From JBGSYJ01 sp041750915 (GTDB lineage Bacteria; Acidobacteriota; Thermoanaerobaculia; Gp7-AA8), in assembly GCA_041750915.1 (NCBI GenBank), contig JBGSYJ010000371.1:1-8970 (forward strand): a stretch of DNA of 8,970 nt. Direction: 5' to 3'. Every line of letters starts with the position of its first letter. Position 1 is the first letter of the stretch. The notes under the pieces were generated by a model. The model saw only the letters and a program-made list of their open reading frames with translations, was not told the DNA's origin and searched no databases. A program made the position numbers and the translations under genes. Of the stretch, positions 1 through 6,388 are shown one piece after another.

Positions 1-375
1 CTTCCGATCATGCTCTACGGACTCTTCGTTCATGTCCTCTGGTTCTCGCCGATTTTCGGCTGGTTCCTGCTCGTCTCGGCATGGGTGCGGCGCGCCGCGA
101 TTCTGTGGGCATTGCTGCCGCTGCTCGCCGTGTCGGCGCTCGAGCGCGTCACGTCGGGGACCTGGTATTTCATGTCGCTGCTGCAGTACCGGCTGACAGG
201 TGCGATGGCGACTGGCTTCAACTTCGAGCCGGGCGACGGCGGAAGTGTCGACCGACTGTCCCAACTCACGCCCCTGAGATTTCTCACGACGCCCGGCCTC
301 TGGCTGGGTCTTCTCTTCGCGGCCGCGTGCCTCAGCGTGGCAGTGCGATTGAGGCGTTACCGCGAGCCGATCTGA
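1..375 (+). CDS. C-terminal part of an ABC-2 type transporter permease-like membrane protein (5' end outside window)
   Basis: The reading frame is open from base 1 and ends at TGA 373-375, giving 124 residues of a longer protein. Methionine at base 10 is probably internal, because the frame continues upstream and the segment starts inside a hydrophobic stretch. Three hydrophobic segments are visible, at about residues 5-25, 33-50 and 98-116, and the protein ends with a short basic tail (RLRRYREPI). The pattern of an aromatic helix (HVLWFSPIFGWFLLVSAW), a basic turn (VRR), a second helix and a soluble loop before the last helix resembles the C-terminal end of ABC-2 type permeases in soil bacteria. 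Such permeases work with a separate ATPase, which would lie upstream. The next gene starts 105 bp downstream, so co-transcription is uncertain. The family call rests on pattern memory; another multi-pass membrane protein is possible. Confidence 0.6.
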   Translation, partial: LPIMLYGLFVHVLWFSPIFGWFLLVSAWVRRAAILWALLPLLAVSALERVTSGTWYFMSLLQYRLTGAMATGFNFEPGDGGSVDRLSQLTPLRFLTTPGLWLGLLFAAACLSVAVRLRRYREPI

Positions 376-480
376 TCCGACGGCACACGAGATTCCCCGA
401 AGACTGAACTGAGAGAACGCTGTCTTGCGACAGGCAGCCCGAAGTGTCTCCACGGAACGGCAAACAAACAGGAGAGCGTT

Positions 481-1182
481 ATGCGGATGATCTATCTGAT
501 TCACATCGTCGGAGGCGCGCTGAGTCTCGGCGCGGGCTACCTGGCGCTCTACACGACGAAGGGCGCACCGCTGCATCGCAGGAGCGGCATGGTGTTCGTT
601 TACGCGATGCTGACGATGTGCGCATTCGGGACGATTCTAGCCATCGCGCATGGCGAGTGGGCGGAGGTCAATGTCCCGGCAGGTGTCCTCACGGCCTACC
701 TGGTGATCACGTCGCTGACCACCGTGCGTCGACCTGCGAGGCGCGTGTCGCGGTGGCTGGACCCGTTGCTCATGGTCGTCGCGATGACAGTCGGCCTGAC
801 CTGCCTGACGTTCGGAATCGAGGCGGTCGTGGCCGGTGGAACGCGCAACGGCGTTCCCGCATTTCCGTTCTTCATGTTCGGAGTCGTCGGCACGATCGCC
901 GGGTTTTCCGACCTCCGGATGCTTCGAAACGGCGCCCTCCAGGGCTCGCGCCGGCTCGCGCGCCACCTCTGGCGGATGAGCTTCTCGCTCTTCATCGCCG
1001 CGATGTCGTTCTTCATCGGGCAGGCGAAAGTGATTCCGGAGCCGATCCGCATCATGCCGCTGCTGGCGATGCCGGTTCTGGCGGTACTCGTGACGATGGT
1101 GTACTGGCTCTGGCGCGTACGCTTCCGGAAGGAGGTGAACGCTCGAGAGGTAGTCGAACGAATCAGCCTGGCTTCTCAGTAG
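481..1182 (+). CDS. Seven-helix membrane protein, DUF2306-like
   Basis: This 233-residue protein has about seven hydrophobic segments, near residues 4-24, 37-56, 66-82, 94-115, 127-143, 165-181 and 192-211, and a basic C-terminal tail facing one side. It is therefore an integral inner-membrane protein without a cleaved signal. The motif LHRRSG (31-36) directly before the second helix and RHLWRM (161-166) before the sixth resemble the conserved His/Arg positions of DUF2306-type predicted membrane proteins, whose function is unknown. The ATG at 481 has a good ribosome site, AGGAGAG at 470-476, with six bases between GGAG and the start. The DinB-like gene begins 37 bp after the stop with its own ribosome site, so the two are likely one transcript. 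I see no catalytic motif and assign no activity. Confidence 0.8.
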   Translation: MRMIYLIHIVGGALSLGAGYLALYTTKGAPLHRRSGMVFVYAMLTMCAFGTILAIAHGEWAEVNVPAGVLTAYLVITSLTTVRRPARRVSRWLDPLLMVVAMTVGLTCLTFGIEAVVAGGTRNGVPAFPFFMFGVVGTIAGFSDLRMLRNGALQGSRRLARHLWRMSFSLFIAAMSFFIGQAKVIPEPIRIMPLLAMPVLAVLVTMVYWLWRVRFRKEVNAREVVERISLASQ

Positions 1183-1219
1183 TTCACCGAACCCAACAGC
1201 AATCATAAGGAGAACACCG

Positions 1220-1789
1220 ATGCGAACACTCTTGCGAACAGTTCTGATCTTCCTTCTTGCGCCCGTCGCCTTTGCCCAGAGCAATCAACCCGCGCACGCC
1301 GCTGCTTCGAAAATCAGTCCTCTCATTTCGGCCAGCCAGGGCACGTACGAAGGAATCAAGAAGATTCTCGTTCGGACGGCCGAGTTGATGCCCGAAGAGA
1401 ACTACAGTTTCAAGCCGTCCGAGGATGTGAGGAGCTTCGGACAGATCCTCGGACATGTTGCAGACGCGCAGTACTTCTTCTGCTCGATTGCGCTCGGTGA
1501 GAAAAGTCCGTCTCCCGGCGCTGAAAAGAGCATGACAGCGAAGGTCGATCTCATCAAAGCGCTGGGCGGCGCGTTTGCCTACTGCGACCGGGCGTACGAA
1601 AGCATGAACGACGCCTCTGCTGTCGAGATGGTGAAGTTCATGGGAGGCGACAATCCGAAGCTGGGAGTATTGAACACCAACCAGATTCACAGCATCGAGC
1701 ACTACGGAAACCTCGTCACCTACATGCGCATCAAGGGATTCGTCCCGCCAACGAGCGATCCGGAGTTCATGAAGGAGCTGATGAAGTAA
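1220..1789 (+). CDS. Exported DinB/YfiT-fold protein
   Basis: The protein has 189 residues. Residues 1-19 form a signal peptide (basic start, hydrophobic core, AFA before Gln20), so the product should be exported. The rest fits the four-helix DinB/YfiT fold: a helix opening with PLISASQGTYEGIKKIL, the segment MPEENYSFKPSEDVRSFGQILGHVADAQ, and a late helix with IHSIEHYG. His79, His157 and His161 are placed as the metal-binding triad of the family (one His in the second helix, an HxxxH pair in the last). Family members include thiol-dependent S-transferases and many proteins of unknown role; none can be chosen here. The start has an AAGGAGA ribosome site at 1207-1213, seven bases from ATG. The gene follows a membrane protein by 37 bp and converges with a minus-strand gene. 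Confidence 0.9.
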   Translation: MRTLLRTVLIFLLAPVAFAQSNQPAHAAASKISPLISASQGTYEGIKKILVRTAELMPEENYSFKPSEDVRSFGQILGHVADAQYFFCSIALGEKSPSPGAEKSMTAKVDLIKALGGAFAYCDRAYESMNDASAVEMVKFMGGDNPKLGVLNTNQIHSIEHYGNLVTYMRIKGFVPPTSDPEFMKELMK

Positions 1790-1813
1790 CCGATCCGCGG
1801 AGAATTTCAGGAC

Positions 1814-1982
1814 TTGTCATCCCGAGCAAGCGCGGGTGGGCGCGAGGGGCGAGGGATCTCCGGCGGTAGTACATTCGTGGTTCGTGACGGGGAGGGTGGT
1901 GGCGAGGAGCGATCGGCAACTATGTACCATCGCCGGAGAGCCCTCGCCCCTCCCGCCCGCACAACCAGGCTCGGGATGACAA
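1814..1982. repeat. 169-bp imperfect inverted repeat between convergent genes (REP/MITE-like)
   Basis: The outermost 14 bases, TTGTCATCCCGAGC at 1814-1827, are an exact reverse complement of 1969-1982. Inside them, GAGGGGCGAGGG (1844-1855) pairs with CCCTCGCCCCTC (1941-1952), then TCTCCGGCG (1857-1865) pairs with CGCCGGAGA (1931-1939), and GTACAT pairs with its complement near 1869 and 1923. About 45 bases of spacer remain, giving a long interrupted stem. It fills nearly all of the 229-bp gap between the DinB-like gene (+) and the secreted-protein gene (-), so it could act as a two-way terminator, though no T-run follows either arm. The GTCATCC...GAG...GCGAGGGATCT layout matches repeats I recall as dispersed in several phyla. 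No transposase is present. Confidence 0.8.
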
Positions 1983-2018
1983 CTCACTTCGCCGTCTCCA
2001 TCGGAGACCCCGATGCAT

Positions 2019-2549
2019 TCACTCTTTCGCCGAGCGGCTCGCAGCGACTTTCCCGACCGCCACCGCCTGCTCCCGTTCCACACCGGAGGACGTGACCGAA
2101 ACCTGGGCGAAGCCCTCGTCGGTCTCGATCAGCACAGTCCAGTTCTCCTCGTTGGCGAAGAGAACCGCCCGCTTGCCGATGCCGGTGAGTTTCTGTGGCT
2201 CACCTCCGCCTCCATCCCGCATCGTCGCGAGACTCAGATCGAAGAACTCGGGGATCGATTCGGCCGAGATCATCCCTTCACGGATTGCCTTGATCTCGAA
2301 GAAGTAGAAATTCACCCCGAGCTGTCCTTCGTCTCGATCGACGAGCCACGAGCAGGAGGTGAAGCCCTCCGAATATTCGATGGGGTCCACGACCTGGACT
2401 TTCATCCCGAGCGCGAACTCGACTTCTTCAGTTGTAAGGAACGCTGCACAGGTCTTCACCTGGTCAGCGTTCATGTCGGGCGTGAATGCGAGTACTCCGA
2501 AGAAAACCAGAATGGCTATAAGGAACCGCGCGACACTGTTCGAACGCAT
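2019..2549 (-). CDS. Small secreted protein with two conserved-type cysteines, function unknown
   Basis: I start this at the ATG at 2549 (176 residues) rather than the in-frame ATG at 2645. The shorter form begins with a clean signal peptide (MRSNSVARFLIAILVFFGVLAF, cleavage likely after MNA at residue 28) and has a purine-rich GGGGAGAGAG ribosome site just upstream. The mature part has Cys34 in the pattern CAAFLTTEEVEFALG and Cys66 in FTSCSWLV, then an alternating strand-rich stretch and GIGKRAVLF near 123-131. That layout recalls DUF3558-like exported proteins (a Cys before an LT..EV..ALG helix, a second Cys before a Trp/Tyr, and a late GxG motif). The two cysteines may form a disulfide. 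It lies 92 bp behind the TonB-C gene on the same strand and may share its transcript. No activity can be assigned. Confidence 0.8.
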   Translation of the reverse strand: MRSNSVARFLIAILVFFGVLAFTPDMNADQVKTCAAFLTTEEVEFALGMKVQVVDPIEYSEGFTSCSWLVDRDEGQLGVNFYFFEIKAIREGMISAESIPEFFDLSLATMRDGGGGEPQKLTGIGKRAVLFANEENWTVLIETDEGFAQVSVTSSGVEREQAVAVGKVAASRSAKE

Positions 2550-2641
2550 GATGTTCTCTCTCCCCTGAATCGGACTTCTCATCGTCTTCGATTGAGATGG
2601 GAATTCTACTTCCCCGGCGCGGAAATCTCGGAGAGAACTGC

Positions 2642-3139
2642 TCAACGGTCAGTGTTGGGAGAAAAGCTCACGGTCGCCTGATAGACGCTCGCGACACGGC
2701 GTCCGTTTTCCCGTGCAGGTTCGAAGCGCCATTCGCCAAACGCTTCAGCGGCTTTGTCCTCGAGGCCGAACGGTAGTCCCTTCAAAATGCGAACCGAGCG
2801 GACGATGCCGCGGTCGTCGACGTACAACGCTGCGACCAGAATTCCCCGAATTCGCGCCCTCGCGGCCTGATCAGTCAACCCCGGTTCGACCCTGTGGAGG
2901 AGACGGGCTGGTGTGCTGCGCGGGAAACCATAGATAGTAAGACCACCCGTGACTCCTCCGATCACTCCGCCCTCGATTCGTTCTTGTGGAACCTCGGCAA
3001 CGGGGGGCGGTTCGGCGTGGCTGCAGGACATGAAGATCAGCGAGGAGAGGGAAATCGAGATCAGTAGAACCACGAGAACACCCGCCCGATGGAGCCCGGA
3101 TGTGAGGACTTCTCTTCCGCCGGAGTATTCTTTGATCAT
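2642..3139 (-). CDS. TonB C-terminal-domain protein, probably membrane- or lipid-anchored
   Basis: The protein has 165 residues. Residues 18-38 form a hydrophobic segment ending in FMSCS. Cys39 could be a lipobox cysteine, but Phe at -3 is atypical, so a signal anchor is equally possible. Residues 42-75 are a short Pro/Gly-rich linker. Residues 77-159 match the TonB C-terminal domain: a conserved GILVAALYVDDRGIVRSVRI strand pair, the GLPFGLEDKAAEAFGEWRFEPA block, and a terminal strand VYQATVSF. In TonB this domain contacts outer-membrane receptors in the periplasm. Stand-alone copies with very short linkers are common in Acidobacteriota-type genomes and often have no known receptor. The linker is much shorter than in a classical TonB, so spanning the periplasm as an energy transducer is doubtful. 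Purine-rich GGGAAG at 3144-3149 precedes the start. Confidence 0.85.
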   Translation of the reverse strand: MIKEYSGGREVLTSGLHRAGVLVVLLISISLSSLIFMSCSHAEPPPVAEVPQERIEGGVIGGVTGGLTIYGFPRSTPARLLHRVEPGLTDQAARARIRGILVAALYVDDRGIVRSVRILKGLPFGLEDKAAEAFGEWRFEPARENGRRVASVYQATVSFSPNTDR

Positions 3140-3357
3140 CGAACTTCCCGGTCGCTTCGAAATGACATTTCAGAATACCAGCATCTCCGTCTGAGAGCAT
3201 GTCGTGAGCACCGGGGCGAGAAAGGCTCGGACGTCAGGCCTATGTGGAGGAGGAGTCAGCAAGTCATCCTAAGCCGCTCGACCCAAGATAAAGATCCTTC
3301 GCGTCCCTCAGGACGACAGCTTCTCCGCCCTTAGCCGATCTTCCTGCGCTTCGGAAG
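3140..3357. other. Non-coding gap between the TonB-C gene and the kinase gene
   Basis: This 218-bp gap has no convincing gene. It holds the palindromic element at 3263-3317. TATTCT on the minus strand (3172-3177) could be a -10 box for the TonB-C gene, 33 bases before its start, but I see no matching -35 box. Confidence 0.5.
3263..3317 (-). repeat. 55-bp palindromic repeat of the GTCATCCTGAG type
   Basis: Read on the minus strand the element starts GTCGTCCTGAG and ends CTTAGGATGAC; the ends are inverted copies matching at 9 of 11 bases. It also contains GCGAAGGATCT, the counterpart of GCGAGGGATCT in the larger inverted repeat at 1814-1982, so the two elements share their end motif and one internal motif. 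It lies 40 bases downstream of the kinase stop codon in the transcribed direction, a place where such hairpins can protect or end a transcript. No T-run follows. It looks like a member of a dispersed intergenic repeat family. Confidence 0.7.
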
Positions 3358-6033
3358 TCAGTCGCGCAGCGGCAGATCGAAGTTCGTGATGAGCGTCGCC
3401 GCCCCGGACGTGGACTGGCGGATTGGGACGACGAGAAACCGGCTCCCGTCGCGCGACATCGCGATCCCGCGGTCATTCGTGTTCACGTTCACGGCGAACA
3501 GAGAGGTGACCTGTCCGACCCGAACCGTCTTCTCGCTGGTCTCGATGTTGACGGAACGGATCCCGTACGGACTGACGTAAAGAAGTTCCTTACCGTTCTG
3601 GTTCCAGAACGATGCGTAGACGGTCTCGTTCGAGATCTGCCACCTTGCTCCGCTCGGTGGATAGGATGTGATGAACAGGTTCCGGCCCGAGGAATTCGAG
3701 TCAATGTACGCAAGCCACTTTCCGTCGGGCGAGAGCTTGCCCTCGTACTGTTGCATGGGACCGCCGATGACAGTTTCCGGCTCCCCACCTGCGAGCGGGA
3801 TCCTCATGATGTCGCCCGCCAGTCCAGAGCCCCGCTCGAACAGGAGGTACCGGCTGTCGGGAGTCACCGCCGATGGTCTGAGCAGAATGTCTGATTCGTA
3901 CAGGACACGTTCCGGCGCCGATCCGTCCGCCGGCTTGATCACCAGCTGGAACTTCGCATCGCCGAGGGTGGTGAAGATGATGTTGCGCCCGTCGGGCGTC
4001 CAGTGGGGATCGGCCGTTGCGCCCGGCAGGAAAGAGAACCGCGTGCGTGATCCCCGCTCGATGTCGTGGAGATGGATGGTCGTGAGCGGATCGCCGATCG
4101 ACACCGCAATCATGCTCTCGTCGGGAGAGAGCGCAACGTCACGATAGTACGCCGGTGGTCCGATCTCGCCGATCCTGTCTCCTTTGCGGTCGAGCCACGA
4201 GATGACGGTATTTCCATCTGAATTGCTACGGCCGTGGGTCGAAAAGAGACCTCCGTCCGAGATGGAGAAAATCGCACGCCAGGTCCCCCCATCGTAGAGG
4301 ACGTCTTCCCATACCACGATGGGCTCGCCTTCGAGCGCGGCGCCGCTCAGACGCTGGGCCACCAGCTTGTTTGTCTTGAGATAAAGCAGCCAGTCTCTCC
4401 AGACGAGACCATTTCCCGGCGATGCAACGAGCTTTTGTGTCCCGGAGCCATCGAGCGCAGTCATGAAGATTGCCGTGTCCGGACTCTCCGGGATTGAATG
4501 CATCGCGGCAACGTAAAGGATGTGCTTACCGTCGGGATGGAATGAAGGCCAGCGATGGGTGGTATACGGAGCCTGGAGCGTAGTAATGGTGACAGGGCTT
4601 CCGCCGCTCGCCGGAACGCGCATGATCCCGGCCTGCGTGTACGGTGTGTAAACTATGGTCCCATCGGAGCCCCACGCTCCACCTCGGCCGTCCGCGGCGT
4701 CCGCCAGTGCGCGTGGCGGCGCGCCGTTCAGATCCGTGACCGCGAGCTTGCCCTCTGCGAAGAAACCCAGCGAGCGGCTGTCGGGGCTCCAGAAGGGAAA
4801 CATCGCCCGTTCCGTTCCGTTCAGTCGCGTCGTGATTCCGGTCTCGAGCGACTGAACGTAAAGCATCGGGCCGTCATCCGAAGTGGCGACGAAGGCCGCA
4901 AGACGTCCGTCAGGGGAGAGAATCACCGGCCCGCCGGCGTCGCCGGTAACGACGATCTCGGCGCCGGCGGGCGGTGCGATCGCAGACACCAGGCGCACCG
5001 GCGGGGCATCCGAAGGCCGGAGCGCGAGCCACATCAACGCAGCAACGAGCAACGGAAGCGCGACTGCGGCGACCCACGCGAGGCGCTCGCGACTGTGACC
5101 CTTGTGCGCTATCGCGGGCGCCGCCTGGCCAGGCGACGAAAGACCGTCGCGCATCCACAGCAGCTCCCTGCGAAGGTCATGTGCACTCTGCCATCGCTCA
5201 TCCGGATCTTTCGCGAGACAACTGCGGATCACGCGATCGAGTGCAGGAGGACTGAGCGGAGCGATCTCCGCAATCGGCTGAGGCTCGCGCTCGAGGATCG
5301 CCGCGATCAGGCTCGCCCGGCTCGACCCGTCGAATGCTCTCTTGCCGGTGACCATTTCATACAGCAGCGCGCCGAACGCGAAGATGTCGGAGCGATGGTC
5401 CGCCTCGCGTCCTTCGATCTGCTCGGGTGCCATGTACTGGAACGTCCCGACGATCATCCCCTCCTGCGTTACGGGCTTCAGTTCGGTGCTGCCATCGGGC
5501 TCCGGGATCCCATTGCCCTTCGTTTTCGCGAGTCCGAAGTCGAGCAGTTTGACGCCGACTTTCGTCAACATGATGTTGCCGGGTTTGAGATCGCGGTGCG
5601 TGATCCCGCTGCGGTGCGCGCGGTCGAGCGCATCCGCGATCTCGATGCCGTAGCGGAGAACCTGATCGATCGGCAGTGGACCTCTCACGAGACGATCGGC
5701 GAGTGTCTCTCCGTCGCAGAGCTCCATCACCAGGTAGGACGTCGCTGACGTAGCGGCAGTCTGCCCCGCCGTTGGATTGGGGATTGCGAGCTCCACCTCT
5801 CCAACATCGTGCAGCACACAGATGTTCGGATGGTTCAGCCCGGAGATCGTCCGCGCTTCGCGCTCGAAGCGGAGCTTGAATTCCGGATTCGACGAGAGGT
5901 GGGCCGGAAGGATCTTGATCGCAACGCTGCGATCGAGACGTGTATCGCGCCCCTTGTAGACCTCACCCATGCCTCCGGCACCGAGGGGCGTTTCGATCTC
6001 GTAAGGGCCGAGGCGTGTTCCGCGCTCAATCAT
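3358..6033 (-). CDS. Membrane serine/threonine protein kinase with C-terminal PD40 (TolB/WD40-like) beta-propeller
   Basis: The product (891 residues from ATG 6033) is a complete Hanks-type kinase. The glycine loop GAGGMGEV is at 18-25, the ATP lysine at K40 (VAIK), the helix-C glutamate at E59, catalytic HRDLKPGN at 146-153 (D148), DFG at 165-167 and APE at 202-204, all intact. A juxtamembrane stretch leads to one membrane helix at about 319-338. The remaining 550 or so residues carry repeated PD40 motifs (LSPDGRLAAF, WSPDSRSLGFF, FHPDGKHILYV, LSPDESMIAV, WTPDGRNIIFT, VTPDSRYLLFE, LSPDGKWLAYI), forming an extracytoplasmic propeller that may sense a ligand. This architecture is typical of Acidobacteriota. 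The start is not certain: ATG 6033 has no clear ribosome site, while an in-frame GTG at 6060 would add nine residues and has GGAG ten bases upstream. The family usually has only a few residues before the RLGPYEI segment, which fits either choice. The leader contains a hairpin repeat. Confidence 0.93.
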   Translation of the reverse strand: MIERGTRLGPYEIETPLGAGGMGEVYKGRDTRLDRSVAIKILPAHLSSNPEFKLRFEREARTISGLNHPNICVLHDVGEVELAIPNPTAGQTAATSATSYLVMELCDGETLADRLVRGPLPIDQVLRYGIEIADALDRAHRSGITHRDLKPGNIMLTKVGVKLLDFGLAKTKGNGIPEPDGSTELKPVTQEGMIVGTFQYMAPEQIEGREADHRSDIFAFGALLYEMVTGKRAFDGSSRASLIAAILEREPQPIAEIAPLSPPALDRVIRSCLAKDPDERWQSAHDLRRELLWMRDGLSSPGQAAPAIAHKGHSRERLAWVAAVALPLLVAALMWLALRPSDAPPVRLVSAIAPPAGAEIVVTGDAGGPVILSPDGRLAAFVATSDDGPMLYVQSLETGITTRLNGTERAMFPFWSPDSRSLGFFAEGKLAVTDLNGAPPRALADAADGRGGAWGSDGTIVYTPYTQAGIMRVPASGGSPVTITTLQAPYTTHRWPSFHPDGKHILYVAAMHSIPESPDTAIFMTALDGSGTQKLVASPGNGLVWRDWLLYLKTNKLVAQRLSGAALEGEPIVVWEDVLYDGGTWRAIFSISDGGLFSTHGRSNSDGNTVISWLDRKGDRIGEIGPPAYYRDVALSPDESMIAVSIGDPLTTIHLHDIERGSRTRFSFLPGATADPHWTPDGRNIIFTTLGDAKFQLVIKPADGSAPERVLYESDILLRPSAVTPDSRYLLFERGSGLAGDIMRIPLAGGEPETVIGGPMQQYEGKLSPDGKWLAYIDSNSSGRNLFITSYPPSGARWQISNETVYASFWNQNGKELLYVSPYGIRSVNIETSEKTVRVGQVTSLFAVNVNTNDRGIAMSRDGSRFLVVPIRQSTSGAATLITNFDLPLRD

Positions 6034-6063
6034 TTGGGGTGTGGCCGAAGAATACACCACGAA

Positions 6064-6330
6064 GGACGTGCTCCATGTGGCAGGGCCCTCCGAGGCCCTG
6101 CCGTTTTCGTGGAGTAAAAATGTACGAAGGTTGGAGCATTCATCCCGGGGACGTCGCTCATGTGGCAGGGCCCTCCGAGGCCCTGCCTCTTCAAAGCAGT
6201 AAAGTTGTAGGAAGGTTGGAGCATTCATCCCGGGACGTTGCTCATGTGGCAGGGCCCTCCGAGGCCCTGTCTCTTCAGTGCAGTAAGGAGGTACGAAGGT
6301 TGGAGCATTCCTCCCGAGGACGTCGCTCCA
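6064..6330 (+). repeat. 85-bp tandem repeat array, three full units plus a partial fourth, each with a GGCAGGGCC hairpin
   Basis: GGACGT recurs at 6064, 6149, 6233 and 6318, a period of 85, 84 and 85 bases. Each full unit reads: GGACGT(C/G)GCTC, CATGTGG, a hairpin with arms GGCAGGGCC and GGCCCTGCC around CTCCGA, an A-rich linker with AGTAA, then GAAGGTTGGAGCATTC and a TCCCG block. Hairpins lie at 6079-6102, 6164-6187 and 6248-6271; the third has one changed base in its right arm (CTGTC). Linkers differ between units by substitutions but stay alignable, so these are diverged tandem copies and not variable spacers. The fourth copy stops after GGACGTCGCTCCA at 6330. The first hairpin lies in the leader of the kinase gene, 46-69 bases before its ATG. 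Confidence 0.9.
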
Positions 6331-6345
6331 GGTGTCGTACATCGG
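6301..6345 (+). repeat. TGGAGC-core-GCTCCA module with GTCGTAC flank (orientation A)
   Basis: TGGAGC (6301-6306) and GCTCCA (6325-6330) are inverted repeats enclosing the core ATTCCTCCCGAGGACGTC, followed by GGTGTCGTACATCGG. A second copy at 8215-8258 has the same outer flank but the core reversed. Confidence 0.7.
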
Positions 6346-6354
6346 AACGATTTG

Positions 6355-6386
6355 AGAGGCAGGGCCTCGGAGGGCCCTGCCACATG
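6355..6386 (-). repeat. Inverted single copy of the GGCAGGGCC hairpin next to the TPR gene stop
   Basis: The hairpin at 6358-6381 is the exact reverse complement of the 24-base hairpins in the neighbouring array, and the adjoining CATG and TCT also match. It starts eight bases after the TPR stop codon in the transcribed direction. It could stabilise or end the TPR message, but no T-run follows. Confidence 0.85.
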
Positions 6387-6388
6387 GG

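Larger units (their letters stand above)
6034..6388. other. 355-bp non-coding gap made almost entirely of repeats
   Basis: The gap separates the TPR gene (upstream on minus) from the kinase gene. It consists of a tandem repeat array (6064-6330), a short linker with GTGTCGTACATCGG (6332-6345), and an inverted hairpin copy (6355-6386). One minus-strand frame stays open through it, but its translation simply repeats the blocks NAPTF and GPRRALPHE, as expected from repeat DNA rather than a protein. I see no promoter with both boxes. Confidence 0.8.

Noticed and set aside
420..433. Hairpin CTGTC-TTGC-GACAG as a terminator after the permease gene
   Set aside because: The stem is only five base pairs with no following T-run; this is likely chance.
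444..1208. Plus-strand open frame overlapping the membrane protein in another frame
   Set aside because: Its translation is charged and low in structure, whereas the alternative frame gives a clean seven-helix protein with a good ribosome site.
1814..2095. Open frames on both strands inside the inverted repeat
   Set aside because: They are translations of the palindromic element with no ribosome site or domain.
4555..5748. Long plus-strand open frame (397 codons)
   Set aside because: It is antisense to the kinase coding sequence, is rich in Arg, and shows no domain; it is an effect of GC-rich codon use on the opposite strand.
6064..6381. CRISPR array
   Set aside because: The segments between hairpins are alignable diverged copies of each other, not unique spacers; there are only three units of 85 bp, and no cas gene is near.
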